DNA of 64,000 nt from Fragilariopsis cylindrus CCMP1102 (lineage: Eukaryota > Bacillariophyta > Bacillariophyceae > Bacillariales > Bacillariaceae): assembly GCA_900095095.1 (NCBI GenBank), contig FMBT01000330.1, positions 280,297 through 344,296 on the forward strand, in the 5' to 3' direction. The position numbers and the translations under genes are program-made. Shown piece after piece: positions 53,698 to 64,000 of the stretch. The notes below the pieces were generated by a model. The model made no database searches. It was not told the origin of the DNA and worked only from the letters and a program-made list of their open reading frames with translations. Position 1 is the stretch's first letter, and each line of letters begins with the position of its first letter.

Positions 53698-54831
53698 TTA
53701 CCTCCGAACAAGATTGGATGCCCATTGTTGCAGTCCATCGAGATCGAAAGCGGCAATCTCCCCTCTTTTCTTCTTGTTGTTGATGTTAGCTTCCTCTAGA
53801 ACGGCTGGTAACCATCGATCTACTACATTTTCTGATCCATACCAACGATCGGTAGGTTGTGTAGTGCCAGCTTCGTTAATAGAATGTAGAACATTTTGTA
53901 ATACGATCTGTTTGGATCCCTCCAGTTGCGTCCATGGTAATGGAACAACACCGTCCCCGATTAAATTTCCATTTCCATTTCCGGCTACCGCTTTATACGA
54001 CGAAAATGCAACTCGGTTTGCATTGCCCTCACCTCGTCTTTTGTACAAATCATCTACTTCACTAATTAATAATTCTCCATCTTCATTCTTAATTTTCTTC
54101 TCTATATCATTGTCTTCTTTGGTATCATCACCAATTATAGCTGAACCACCAACTGAAACATAGCCAATTCCTTCATTTTTTAAGAATGCACCTGGATAAT
54201 TTGCATCCGTATATTTAAGTGCACCACGAGTTACACACGTCGATTCTTGTTCCGGTACCATATGAATCGATCCGATTGTAACCAAACATCGAACACGGTC
54301 ACTCGTCCTGATAACTTCTTTTTCCCCTGCTGATTCGCCGTCATCGTCATTGTTGTTGCTATCTTCTTCTGACCACGAACCGTCGCCCAAGGCAGCTCGT
54401 GCGAGCCATCCTCCGGCTGAGTGTCCAATTAATATAACCTTTTCACCCCCACTCTCTTCGTAGGCTAAATCAACAATTTCTTTCAACCTACGTACGTACC
54501 AACCATATCCAAATCCTGTTGGCTTGGCAGTTCCTAAATAGAAATCAGGCACATCAAATAATCCACCAGCTACACGTACCCAATCACTGCGTTTCACGGG
54601 AACTGTATATATTTGGGATGAATCAAATCCTCGTCGTGTCAGGACTGATTTTAATCCAACATCTGATGGTTGTTGTAACGGGGTGTCGTAATCGATACTA
54701 TCATTACCAAAACCAGGACATATAACCACAGGACAGTATGCTTCGACGCTATTATTACTATTAGTATTCGAAGCGAAGATCAGCAATGATAAAAATATCG
54801 CCGCGATCGGAAGAAGGCGTCGTGAGGCCAT
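53698..54831 (-). CDS. Secreted alpha/beta-hydrolase (lipase-like)
   Basis: 377 residues, single exon, intact. The N-terminus is a signal-peptide-like stretch (LLPIAAIFLSLLIFASN). The fold starts with CPVVICPGFG. The nucleophile elbow is GHSAGG (Ser about residue 140). A likely acid is Asp in GDGVVPLPW (about 300) and the His is in NVLHSINEAG (about 320). Arrangement and length resemble plant/algal plastid lipase-like hydrolases with PGAP1-type features; the substrate is unknown but probably a lipid ester. Asp/Asn/Glu-rich insertions (about residues 155-170 and 235-260) are typical low-complexity loops. Export through the endomembrane system is expected; no clear plastid transit motif is seen. 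Confidence 0.8.
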   Translation of the reverse strand: MASRRLLPIAAIFLSLLIFASNTNSNNSVEAYCPVVICPGFGNDSIDYDTPLQQPSDVGLKSVLTRRGFDSSQIYTVPVKRSDWVRVAGGLFDVPDFYLGTAKPTGFGYGWYVRRLKEIVDLAYEESGGEKVILIGHSAGGWLARAALGDGSWSEEDSNNNDDDGESAGEKEVIRTSDRVRCLVTIGSIHMVPEQESTCVTRGALKYTDANYPGAFLKNEGIGYVSVGGSAIIGDDTKEDNDIEKKIKNEDGELLISEVDDLYKRRGEGNANRVAFSSYKAVAGNGNGNLIGDGVVPLPWTQLEGSKQIVLQNVLHSINEAGTTQPTDRWYGSENVVDRWLPAVLEEANINNKKKRGEIAAFDLDGLQQWASNLVRR

Positions 54832-56403
54832 TGTTGCTAATTAGTACCTCAAATGTATTGTTTAACAATATCAAGCACAATACGTCGTCGTGAAGCAACA
54901 AAATATTGTGTTACAGTACTTGTAATAAGTAGTTTCCTTATTGACAATAGCTCATTATTAGTGATTTTACCTGTAGAGAGAAAAAAGAAAAAAATTAATG
55001 AGATAATAGGTACAGTACTATGACGAGGTTTGATGATGTCATCACTTTATTAGCTATTCCATTCCGATAATAATAGCGTGGTTAAAAATAAAAATGAGGG
55101 GGCATAGATAAATTTTATTGAATTGAGATGAAAAAAATGAATGCATCTGCTTTTCTCCTGCTCATTTTTTCTACTTTTGGATCAAAATAGAAGAGCGTAC
55201 TACTGTATCAGGCTAGTATCAAACCAATTCATACCTTATACTCAATACGGTACTGTACTATCGGGATCTAACTAATCTTACTACAACTATGAACATAGGA
55301 GAGAAAGTGATAGGAAGCGAAAGGAGTGCGATAGACTGACTTTCTATCCTATCGAAATAATTACGAATGGCGTAGAAGTGGGATGTACATGGGAGGGAGG
55401 GAGAGAGGACAAGAAGGCGACAATTACAATCCTGAAGACAATCTATAATGTCAGTTTTATATATAAATACGGTATGACGTTGGAATGTGAAATTTTCTTA
55501 ATTATGGTGGTAAGACTATAGGAGCGAAAATCATATATTATAATGACGATTAACTACTTCAAAACAAGTACTAACTGAAGAAAATAAAAAATGAAATGGC
55601 GTTCAGCCACGTCAAGTTTAAGCTCAATAGTGCGATTATGCGTAGAGATTTTAGAGCAACACGTTTCAAATGAACAATGAACTAGCATGAATTGGCTTGC
55701 TTGAATAATACTTGACATGCTGATAGTTCTGGTCTTTCGCGGTCGCCACACAATACAAACACAAGATTTTTCTCACTACTGTAAGAGTAGCATTCTCGCA
55801 TTAATTTTGGCCACGTATGAATTATACTGAAGAAAAGGCAACAGAAACGCAACATCAGCGATATATATTCTAGTCAGTTCTACCGTACTAAAGCTGTAGT
55901 GGTGCGTGAGGAAGATTTCCTCCTGAAAGAACAATTTATCGTAACGAGCAAGAACGACGGGTTTGTACTATTATTATTTCTCAAAAGAGGAAGGAATAAT
56001 ATTGTCACTATAGAAAGAAAGCACAAGTATAGATCTACTTCTATATATCAGTACCTTCCTTACTGCTTGATAAAGAAAAAAGAGGAGTAAAGGATACACA
56101 CCATACGTTATTTTATATCTGCTCGTGTAACATGAAATTCTTTAAGATCATTATTTATGCGTTCTGTAGTATATTATTTTCCACGGAGCAAAAACGCCCA
56201 AAAAAAGAGAAGGGGGATATGTGAAGACAGAATAATAACCGGATTTTTTTCGTTCTAGGCTATGAACCCTACGATTTCAATTCTTCCTCAAACCATATTA
56301 TAAAAACAACAGCAATAGCATCATCAATTCACTGTAGTCTAGTAGTACTCAATAGTTCTGTTCCTTATGTGTGTATGTATTGTGTTTCTGATAGGTGGTT
56401 TGT
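54832..56403. other. Intergenic, no supported gene
   Basis: 1.57 kb, AT-rich with short open frames only (for example 55554-55751 and 55899-56090), none with recognisable features. Confidence 0.5.
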
Positions 56404-57472
56404 TTAGAAACCATTATCGGCAAGGGATTGCATCAAGTTTCCGGTAGCACCAGCATCAGTTGTCATACCTTGAACGATAATTCCCGCAGCAGCCCACATA
56501 GCCAAACGCCCGTTAGCAATTTCTTGTGCCTTCAATCGATCAAATTTGGCAGGTTCGCCCTTACCAAATCCTAATGGATCTAATCCAAAGTCACCTGGTG
56601 CACGTTCTCCGGATTCACGTCCACTAGTGGCAGCGATACCTGAAAATGCTTCAATGAATGTAATAAAAATTAATGATGCAGCAATGTATTGTGGATGTGC
56701 GTTCCATAATTGCCAAAAGGCGTCCATTTGATTTTTAGCAGTCGCCATTTCACATCCAGGAGCTGGTCCGAATAATTCTACCTGAAGGACACCAGCCACA
56801 GCTAACATAGCAACACGTGCATGTTTGACTTCTGCCTCTCGTAGCCAGTATAGATCAACACCGACACCATCAATGTCAGATAATCCAAGTGGATCAAATC
56901 CAACATCACCAGCCATAGATCCGTCAAGCTAAAAATTCATCATCAAAAAATCAAATCGTCCATAAAAGATGAGATTGTATTGCATTGTTTGAAAACGAAT
57001 AGTAAAAAGTTTATAGAACCAATTCAGTGTCATGTATTATCCAGATTGTGTTTTCGCGGGCATTGTATTGTATCAAATAATTGATATGATTGGGAATTGT
57101 ATTAAGAGGTGACGTTAGGTGTTTGTGTGTGTGTGTTCGTGATAAAGCCGTGTATGAGAAAAGAGAAAAAGAAGAATGTAAGCTACATGTACGTGCGTGC
57201 CAATAATAAATCTTCCCAGTTCGGAATTATGTGTGATATAATAAGATATATGCATCCATTCCATTTAATTTTCTCTTCCCATATATCATCTACTTGCTTC
57301 ATCTACTATTTTAACTAAAACTTACAAGTGCCGGTCGGTTCATGAATGGAAGTGATGCACTTCGTTCGGCATTCAACGTAACCAAAGAGGATTGTTGTTG
57401 AGTAGAAGCCGGAGCAAAGGCCGAAGCCGATGCAGAAAGGAGTGAAATAATTGCGGCAGATTTCATCATCAT
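56404..57472 (-). CDS. Fucoxanthin-chlorophyll light-harvesting protein, Lhcr-like, two exons
   Basis: Thylakoid antenna protein of the LHC superfamily. Exon 1 (57472-57326) encodes MMMK, a signal peptide and the plastid motif SASAFAP, then the transit peptide. A 397-base GT-AG intron (57325-56929) joins in phase to exon 2 (56928-56404); total 223 residues. The mature part starts near MAGDVGFDPLGLSD. Helix 1 is WLREAEVKHARVAMLAVAGV with the Glu/His/Arg chlorophyll and salt-bridge residues. Helix 2 is AASLIFITFIEAFSG, and helix 3 KAQEIANGRLAMWAAAGIIV has the matching Glu/Asn/Arg. The GFDPLG motif recurs before helix 3. Helix 1 sequence points to the red-lineage (Lhcr) group rather than Lhcf or Lhcx. 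No frame breaks. Confidence 0.92.
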
Positions 57473-57947
57473 TGTATAAGGTTTGAGAGATGGGTGAAGA
57501 GGGTTTCTATTGTACTACTGTTCTTGGAATCTTGTTAGCGTTTTTTGCTTGATGTCTTGATGTTGTTGCTACTTCATACCTGATTTAGAGGCTATTCAGA
57601 AGTTGCCTTTGTATATATTTAACACGCACTCACACTGCAATAGCGTGAGGTGGAAAAGAAAAGATCGGGGAAACGTGAGTTCAATGTGAATCTCATGAAT
57701 TTGGGGATTAATACCCCCAAATTTATCTACCCCTAAATGCTGTTTTTATCGGACGAAGGAAGGACAAGATTTGTTATCGGACGAAGTAAGGACGTCACAG
57801 CTGGAAAAAAACTAAATACTGTACTACAGTACAGTACATCAGCTTGTATTTTGTATATCTTTAGCAGACAGAATCCGATAACATAACATAACATAACGAA
57901 CAACATAAAATAACATAACATAACATGTCAAAAAGAAAATCAAGATT
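57473..57947. other. Divergent intergenic region
   Basis: 475 bases between the antenna gene and the acidic hypothetical, with ATAAC/ACATA pentamer repeats near 57878-57924 in the presumed 5' leader of the latter. Confidence 0.5.
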
Positions 57948-58619
57948 ATGAGAGAACTTGAAGATTATCTTGGTCTACCTGATCCATCGCAATCGTCTAG
58001 TAGTGACGACGACGATGACGACGACGACGACGACGACGATGATGATAATGAGGTAAAAAATTTGGTGTCGAAGTCGTCGAGGTCACAATTTGGTAGTAAA
58101 CAACGATATCACACCAACACAACGACGATGACGATAGACCTCTGTAACAGCACAAGTGACGACAACGACAGCGACGATAATGAAAATGAGTCATCATTTA
58201 ATGCTAATTCAGAAGAAGTAGAGGTGGAAAGAAAGAATGAAGAAAGATTAAGGAAGCGACGAAAACAGGCCGAAAACAGAAGAAACAAAAGAACACCGGA
58301 ACAAATTATAGAGGATGCAATAAAGAAGAGCATTTATGCCAAAGAGACAAGATTGAATAGAACACCTGAACAAATTGAAGAAGAAAAAATAAGGAAGAGC
58401 ATTTATGACAAAAAGGCGAGATTGAATAGAACACCAGAAAAAATAGAAAAGGATGTTGAGTATGATCATAATAAATCGATCAAAAGGAAAACTGCTAGAG
58501 ACCGTAAACGAAGTATGAAGAAAGCAATACGAGACGCACATGATTACATGCTAAGTAAATACGGCCAAGCTTACGTCGACGAAAACACTAATAAGGAAGA
58601 AGCTGTTGTTATGGTGTAA
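57948..58619 (+). CDS. Acidic/basic hypothetical protein with RTPEQI repeats
   Basis: 223 residues, single exon, intact. A poly-Asp run (about residues 20-33) is followed by an Asp/Glu/Asn region. A strongly basic coiled-coil-like half contains three repeats of about 24 residues, each beginning N/K-R-T-P-E-Q/K-I and running into KSIY-x-K-x-T/A-R-L. Short charged repeats of this kind occur in nucleic-acid-associated proteins of algae, but I do not recognise the family. Nuclear location is a guess from composition. Confidence 0.6.
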   Translation: MRELEDYLGLPDPSQSSSSDDDDDDDDDDDDDDNEVKNLVSKSSRSQFGSKQRYHTNTTTMTIDLCNSTSDDNDSDDNENESSFNANSEEVEVERKNEERLRKRRKQAENRRNKRTPEQIIEDAIKKSIYAKETRLNRTPEQIEEEKIRKSIYDKKARLNRTPEKIEKDVEYDHNKSIKRKTARDRKRSMKKAIRDAHDYMLSKYGQAYVDENTNKEEAVVMV

Positions 58620-58947
58620 AAAAAATAAGAAAGATAACAATACTGTGGGCGCGTAGCTGCTACGGTAGTCGTAGAGACCCTGGGATGATAATAGATACAG
58701 TAAGTAGCTAGTAGCTAGATCTAGAGTAGCTTTAGTTTATAACAAATCACGAATTTCATCTATGAATTATTGTTCATGTAAAAACAAATATATAAACTAT
58801 TGTAGTAACTTCGCTACGAGCGAGTGCAGTGCGTCTCTCCCTCTCCATTTTTTGATTACATAAGATGCTTACTATTATTATGGGATTGATGTATATAGTG
58901 ATGCACTTGTCTCCTCCTCGAATCATTATTATTTCTTTATTTAGATT
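58620..58947. other. Convergent intergenic gap, no gene seen
   Basis: AT-rich; a TAGTAGCTAG-type repeat lies near 58705-58725. Nothing else recognised. Confidence 0.5.
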
Positions 58948-61091
58948 TTAAAAGTCTCCCCGAATCGCCGCTTGTTGTTCGGCTAAGTCACGTTGTTCAC
59001 GACGCCATTCCTTTTCAAGTGGTTGTAAAAATTTCTTTTCAAAAATCTCGAAGTATCCCTTAAGACTTGTTTTTTCCCATTCATGTTGAGGTACAACAAT
59101 CTTCTTCGTTTTCTTCCTCGTATCATTTTCATTGTTTTCGTTTCCGTCGTCTCCTTCTTCTTCTTCGTTGACGTCGTCGTTTTTGTTGCTAGTTGTGTTG
59201 TTTTTGTGATACTCATTCAATTCGGTAGCTAATTGAGCTATAGTCGGAACGGCGAATGGATTAAAGTCGTTGTTAATATCCATTGCATCTGGATCGATTG
59301 GGACACAAACTCGTCCAGTTTTTGGATGGACACAAAATGGTGATTTCAGTAAATGATTTTGCATCTTTGATACATTAATATCCAATCTTGGATATGTGTA
59401 TTTGAAAACAATTTCCATTGGCCACATCCAAACTTTTAACGTTTCGCTATCATGACTTGACGACGATGCTTTGGAACGTTTGTTGTTGTTTTTGTTGTTG
59501 TTCGAGTTTTCATCCTCGTCGTCGTCATCGTACGAAGATGATGATGACGGCCACGATTGCGGAAATTTAAATTTTACTCGTAAATGTCGCAACAAGGTAT
59601 TCCATTTATCAACTGGAGATGGATCATTCAATTCACGTGGATTTGACCATTTCTCTTTGAGTCTTTTACCCACAGATTCTTTAGCCACGGCTGGTAATGT
59701 ATCCAAAACATGCTTCTCCCATGAATCACGATCTGCTAACAATTTGTGTCCACCAATCATCTCGGATGCAGAGGAATCGTCGTTGCTGTTGTTATTGTTG
59801 TAACCACCGCCAACTTCGACCTTGTCGGGTAAGACGTAACGACAGAAGTACGGTTCAAGAACATCGTACGCACGAGTTAACATAGGATGAACGGTACCAC
59901 TACTATTATTGCCATATCTGTTGCCGAGGAGGCCTTCTGTCAAAGAAATCTTTAATTATAATTAATAGAATTAATCAGGTCGTTCAAAATTAATTTGTTG
60001 TGAGTAAATGTAAGAGGGAAAATACAGATCTAGCTTGAATAAACCCATCATTTGCCGTTATCATTCTCCATTACAAAACACAACAGATTATATTATGTTA
60101 TATTACATAATATAATATAATATAATATAATATAATATAACAAAACAAAACAAAACAAAACAAAACAAAACAAAACAAAACAAAACAAACAAACAGAACA
60201 GAACAGAACAAAATAACAGCAACAAACAAACAAACAAACAAAATACGTTGGCCTTACCTCGAAGTAATTCGCCACAGCGGATCGAGCTTCATCCGATAGG
60301 TTCCGTGCTTCTTCATCACAGACCCAGGCATGGATACCACGTCGGCCAGAATAAAACCATGCAATGTGTTGAAAACCAAAATCTTCTCTCAAACCTTGAT
60401 CTAACACTTTTAATGCAGCTGTCATGAACGTCCAACACGTTCTACAAATCTTAGCATTTTGACATCCACATTTACGAACATCATCGTAATCTGTTAAATC
60501 GATATCAAATACCAATTCACGTTGTACCGGACGAAAGCCTGTGTTTTTATTACTACTGCTACTAACGTACGCATTCTTGTCCTTGGGTGGGTGACTAAAA
60601 ACTGCACCGATATCAATTTTACGTGGTTTTTGACGAGTTACCGCCGATTTAAGTCCCTCTAAATCCGAAAATGATTGATATCGGATATAAATTTCTTCTC
60701 GAGAAGGTGTTTCTAACGTAAAGGAAAATTCACGACGTGAAAATATTTTCTTTTCTCCGACCGTCTTGTTGGTCTTGTCGTCGAATGCGAAGGACGGATC
60801 ATACGATAACCACTTGCATAGTAATGAATATGGAAATAATCGATCGTAATAAATCTTAAGAAGTTCTGGGCTAAAAACTTCTTCTCCCTGCTGCTGTTGT
60901 TGAGTTTTCTTAGAAGGAGTTACGGCATTGGTTGTCGTACTTGTACCTGTACCTGTACCTGTACTTGTTGTCGTGACAGCAGCAGCATCAGTAGCAGTAG
61001 TAGCTCCTGTGGTAATAGCATCATTAACTTCAGTCATAATCGAGTCGTCGTTATTGACGCGTTCGACGGCCATAGGATCAGCGGATGTCAT
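58948..61091 (-). CDS. PRIM1: DNA primase small (catalytic) subunit, two exons
   Basis: Synthesises RNA primers in the polymerase alpha-primase complex. Exon 1 (61091-60258) has a Thr/Ser/Gln-rich leader, then [18 protein letters not shown], the catalytic DxD motif in [15 protein letters not shown], a zinc site (C-x-C ... C-x2-C-W) and [24 protein letters not shown] intron (60257-59950) joins in phase at [12 protein letters not shown]. Exon 2 (59949-58948) carries the rest, including [20 protein letters not shown] and [14 protein letters not shown], and a C-terminal GDF ending like the animal enzyme. Acidic Asn/Asp insertions lengthen loops, giving about 611 residues against about 420 in animals. 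Both exons are uninterrupted. The intron is largely simple repeat. Confidence 0.92.
60095..60241. repeat. Simple-repeat block in the primase intron
   Basis: A run of TAATA-type pentamers is followed by AACAA/ACAAA and AACAGA repeats, filling about half of the intron. Confidence 0.85.
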
Positions 61092-62632
61092 GTTGCGGTA
61101 GTGTTAGCCGAAGTTGATTTTGTTCTTGAGTGTTATGTTATGGTGAAGTTGATCTACTTCGTACTGTACCGTACTTTTGTGAATGATGTACGGTACACAG
61201 TAAGAATGTACAGCACTTCAAAACAATGACAAAATTATTTTTTGTTCGCGCCATTTTTGCATGCTGTTTCCGGGGGGCGTGCGTGGAACATCATTTCATT
61301 TTTTTTTAAATTCCCGCGTGACTTCCATCATAACATGACGAACATCATAATGCATCTAAGCAAAAACTTCCAAAACTTCAATTTATTTTCGACTTTTGTT
61401 GTGTCAAAAAATCTTTGAATTGATGATGGATGATGGAGAAGAAGAAAAAGGAGTCGAGTCAGTATCCGTGTTGCTATTGTTTATAGACAGCCAACCAATA
61501 TGCACACATACCAGTGATACTGCTGATAACAGCAACGATAAGTATATAAAGTACTCATCACGTAGCAGTCGCTACACTGTACTCAGCAGGAAGGGGGTGC
61601 TAATCTGTTCACACAATGAATACAAGGACTTTGGAGCTGATATATCCTACAAACAGGGACGTTAATACTGAGACTGAGTTATTTATAAGTGGAAAAGGTT
61701 AGATACAGAACACATAACACTGGTTCTGGCTTATCAGTCTTATTCTTGCTGTGACCATCCGCCCTTGCCTTATCGCTGTTATCAATATTACAGTATTATT
61801 TCTTTGGCGGGTTGCAACTACTACCAATATGTTGCTTTAACCTTCCTCTTCTACACATTGTAATGCTACTGATCCTTCAATAGATTGCGCCGTTGTGGGT
61901 GCACTTACTGAAAATTAACATAATGCTGTTTAAGAACTCTTATAACGCAAAAGCTGTTAATGGATTGATTGAGTCACGATTCACCATGTATTTTACGCAT
62001 AGTTTTGATCTGAAAGTACAAATATCCTAAAATTGGCTCTATTGTTAACAAGCAGCTAAATAATACTTTCATAAGACAGCAGTACATGTTATGAATACAG
62101 AACTAACAACAGTGGTTAATTTGACCCTACGAAAGTGTGCATGGCATGCATCCCTCTTGTATTCCAATCTATTTTGGGTGATGAGTTGCTGACCATTGAA
62201 TGGAGCACAAGTGCAAGTGCGTTGCAAAGAATTCTCCTTTGTACTGCATTTTCTGATTTGATGTGTGATTTAGGGAAATCATAACTCCAAGAGAGCTCAT
62301 ACATTTACTACTGTGCCACTGACTGAGTTGCTGATTTGTAACAGACGGTAGCTGGCGATAGCGTACCGGCTTCTGATTATCTCATATAAGTTATTATATC
62401 ACGCGCTTGCGCGCATGATATCGACTACGACTCCGAATACTAGTGACTCAAGAATCACTCAGGACTGACTTTCATATACGATATCGCATTCACTTGCGAT
62501 ATACGATACGATACAGACCCGACTCATTACAATAGCTAGTACTCATAATTTCTACTTTAGTCTAAACCTATTTGACTACTTACTGCTTGTAACGCTCTAT
62601 TAGTTTATCAGACCCAATCTGCCTTTTTTTTC

Positions 62633-62678
62633 TCCCATGGTGGTCCTTCGGGACTACTATAGAGGAACTAAGGTGGGA
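62633..62678. other. UUCG-tetraloop hairpin, possible structured RNA
   Basis: Bases 62637-62646 pair with 62651-62660 around a TTCG loop closed by C-G; of ten pairs two are G-U. An outer five-base stem (TCCCA 62633-62637 with TGGGA 62674-62678) partly competes with the base of the hairpin. No known RNA family was recognised. Confidence 0.35.
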
Positions 62679-63143
62679 ATGTAACTATTTGAACAATACT
62701 TAAATTAAGCTAAAATGAATAACAAGGATCCTTGAGAGAATCCTAGTAGGAAAGCTGAAGACAGGATAACATATCATCAAACTAACGGATCGACATTTGA
62801 TTGATATTGAATATCTGTGTAATCATCGACAGGAGTTGATGTAGTGAAAGGATTTCACGCACACCGTCTTCTACTTATGGAGTGAGACTTAATTACCCTC
62901 ATTCTGCTATTATTATGGACGATTCGTGGCAATCACACAAGTGACGACGAATCCTCATTAAAAATTAACATTACCGTATCCATTCTTCCATGATGAGACA
63001 TAAAGACCTTGTCACCTTCGATCATAAGGAAGATAGGCGATGTTAATAGGACTGTATCGATTTCCGATAAGTTAGGAATCCGGCCTAACCGATACAAAGC
63101 TGAACACAATATTATCCCCAGAGGAAACTGGGATACGAAACAA

Positions 63144-63161
63144 CCCCCCCCCCCCCCCCCC
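63144..63161. repeat. Poly-C tract
   Basis: Eighteen consecutive C residues. Confidence 0.9.
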
Positions 63162-64000
63162 TTACATGAAAACTCCGATTAGACCCGGTTTCAATAGAAT
63201 ATAATATAAACATAGATATAAAAGAATGGCGATGTAATAATATAAAAGTCGATTAAGCATATTCGCCAATGCTTTCGCCAAAATACGGTAACGTTTCTGA
63301 TCATTGCTCTGAACCGTAGCATTCTACCGATCACGTTGACTGGTATAAACTGAACAACCGTCTTCTTCAAGTAAAGTAATATTCATATACCATTGTAAAA
63401 CCCGAATAAAACTTCACAAATCACAAATCTTCTGATCACCATCGTCGATTGATCATTCAAAACGATTAAAACAAGGAGAAGACACTTTTCGATCATTTCG
63501 CACGACACTTATTTGATATTTGAATTCTAAATTCTAAGAAACTCTCATTATTTTCAAGTTCAACACCATCGGGACTGAATCTGATCGATTCTGATTGGCT
63601 TACACCTGTTCTAATTTGACGACAATCATTTCTGCGTCACAATGATTGGTTTAAAAACCAGATCACAACAAAGAAAGATATCAAAAACGACCTTCAACAA
63701 ATCGGAAGCAAGTATCAGCAAAATATCATCAAAACGTATACAATATTTGAAATGACACGCGCGTCGGATGCAAGTATTAAGTCGGAAACGTATACAGATT
63801 TGAATTGACGCAAGAGTACAGCTAGATACAGCTCATCTTGTTAACAATCGGAAGCAACACGATTTGGATTGCCACGCTCCAAACAAAGGCAAACCAACGT
63901 AATATCGTGAAAAATGAGAGAAGACAACAACTTACCGCGACAGAGTACAGTGAATTCAACAATTTTTAAAATTATTTTAGAATTTCGATGATTTTGCGAC

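Larger units (their letters stand above)
61092..64000. other. Intergenic to window end, no supported gene
   Basis: 2.9 kb with only short open frames lacking domains (61396-61665 plus, 62116-62304 minus). Between about 62390 and 62530 are several short palindromic motifs (GCGCTTGCGCGC, ATATCG). A stable hairpin lies at 62637-62660 and a poly-C run at 63144-63161. It may contain degraded mobile-element or noncoding RNA sequence. Confidence 0.45.

Noticed and set aside
62390-62530. Possible solo LTR or MITE from short palindromes
   Set aside because: No second copy, no target duplication and no terminal repeats could be found in the window.

Overview
The window is nuclear DNA of a photosynthetic stramenopile, most likely a diatom. 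A light-harvesting protein at 56404-57472 carries an ASAFAP-type bipartite plastid presequence. Another gene (14060-15031) has a signal peptide followed by a phenylalanine-led transit cleavage site. A sulfolipid-synthase-like gene, proteins with helicase-associated repeats, Pro/Ser stalk proteins and many poly-Q/N/S/D stretches fit the same origin. Introns are short (about 86-400 bases) and mostly GT-AG. No rRNA or tRNA gene, CRISPR array or prokaryotic operon was found.

Layout. 1-3178 holds two broken coding regions: a plus-strand remnant with helicase-associated repeats and a minus-strand hypothetical gene. 3605-13934 is a complete tyrosine-recombinase (DIRS/Ngaro-like) retrotransposon on the minus strand, with split direct repeats (A1 ... 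B1-A2-B2), Gag, RT-RNase H, tyrosine recombinase and three further ORFs of unknown function. Directly beside it is a plastid-targeted double ABM-domain (heme-monooxygenase-like) gene. 16715-22037 is a young Ty3/gypsy LTR retrotransposon on the minus strand, with apparently identical 228-base LTRs and a 5-base target duplication (AAAGG). 22264-25842 has a secreted-protein gene and a GST-family gene, both with frame breaks. 26150-30481 is a secreted ShK-like, Pro/Ser-rich protein gene followed by three tandem copies of a module of about 1.07 kb. 32379-37519 has an SQD2-like glycosyltransferase, a Cys-containing hypothetical and a six-exon 3-hydroxyacyl-CoA dehydrogenase.

38007-64000 is mostly housekeeping: mitochondrial ATP synthase subunit d (divergent from HADH), a coiled-coil hypothetical, the checkpoint kinase ATR (about 11.6 kb, six exons), a secreted alpha/beta hydrolase, an Lhcr-like antenna protein, an acidic hypothetical, and the small catalytic subunit of DNA primase. 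The last 2.9 kb has no convincing gene.

Most multi-exon host genes here, including those expected to be essential (ATR, ATP synthase d), contain isolated 1-2 base frame breaks, whereas most retrotransposon ORFs are open. I read this mainly as residual indel error in the consensus rather than mass gene death. Exceptions may be the left edge and the tandem module array. The most unusual biology is in the two retroelements: extra ORFs and a duplicated Gag segment in the tyrosine-recombinase element, and a Gag UGA followed by an open extension and a -1 overlap into Pol in the Ty3 element.
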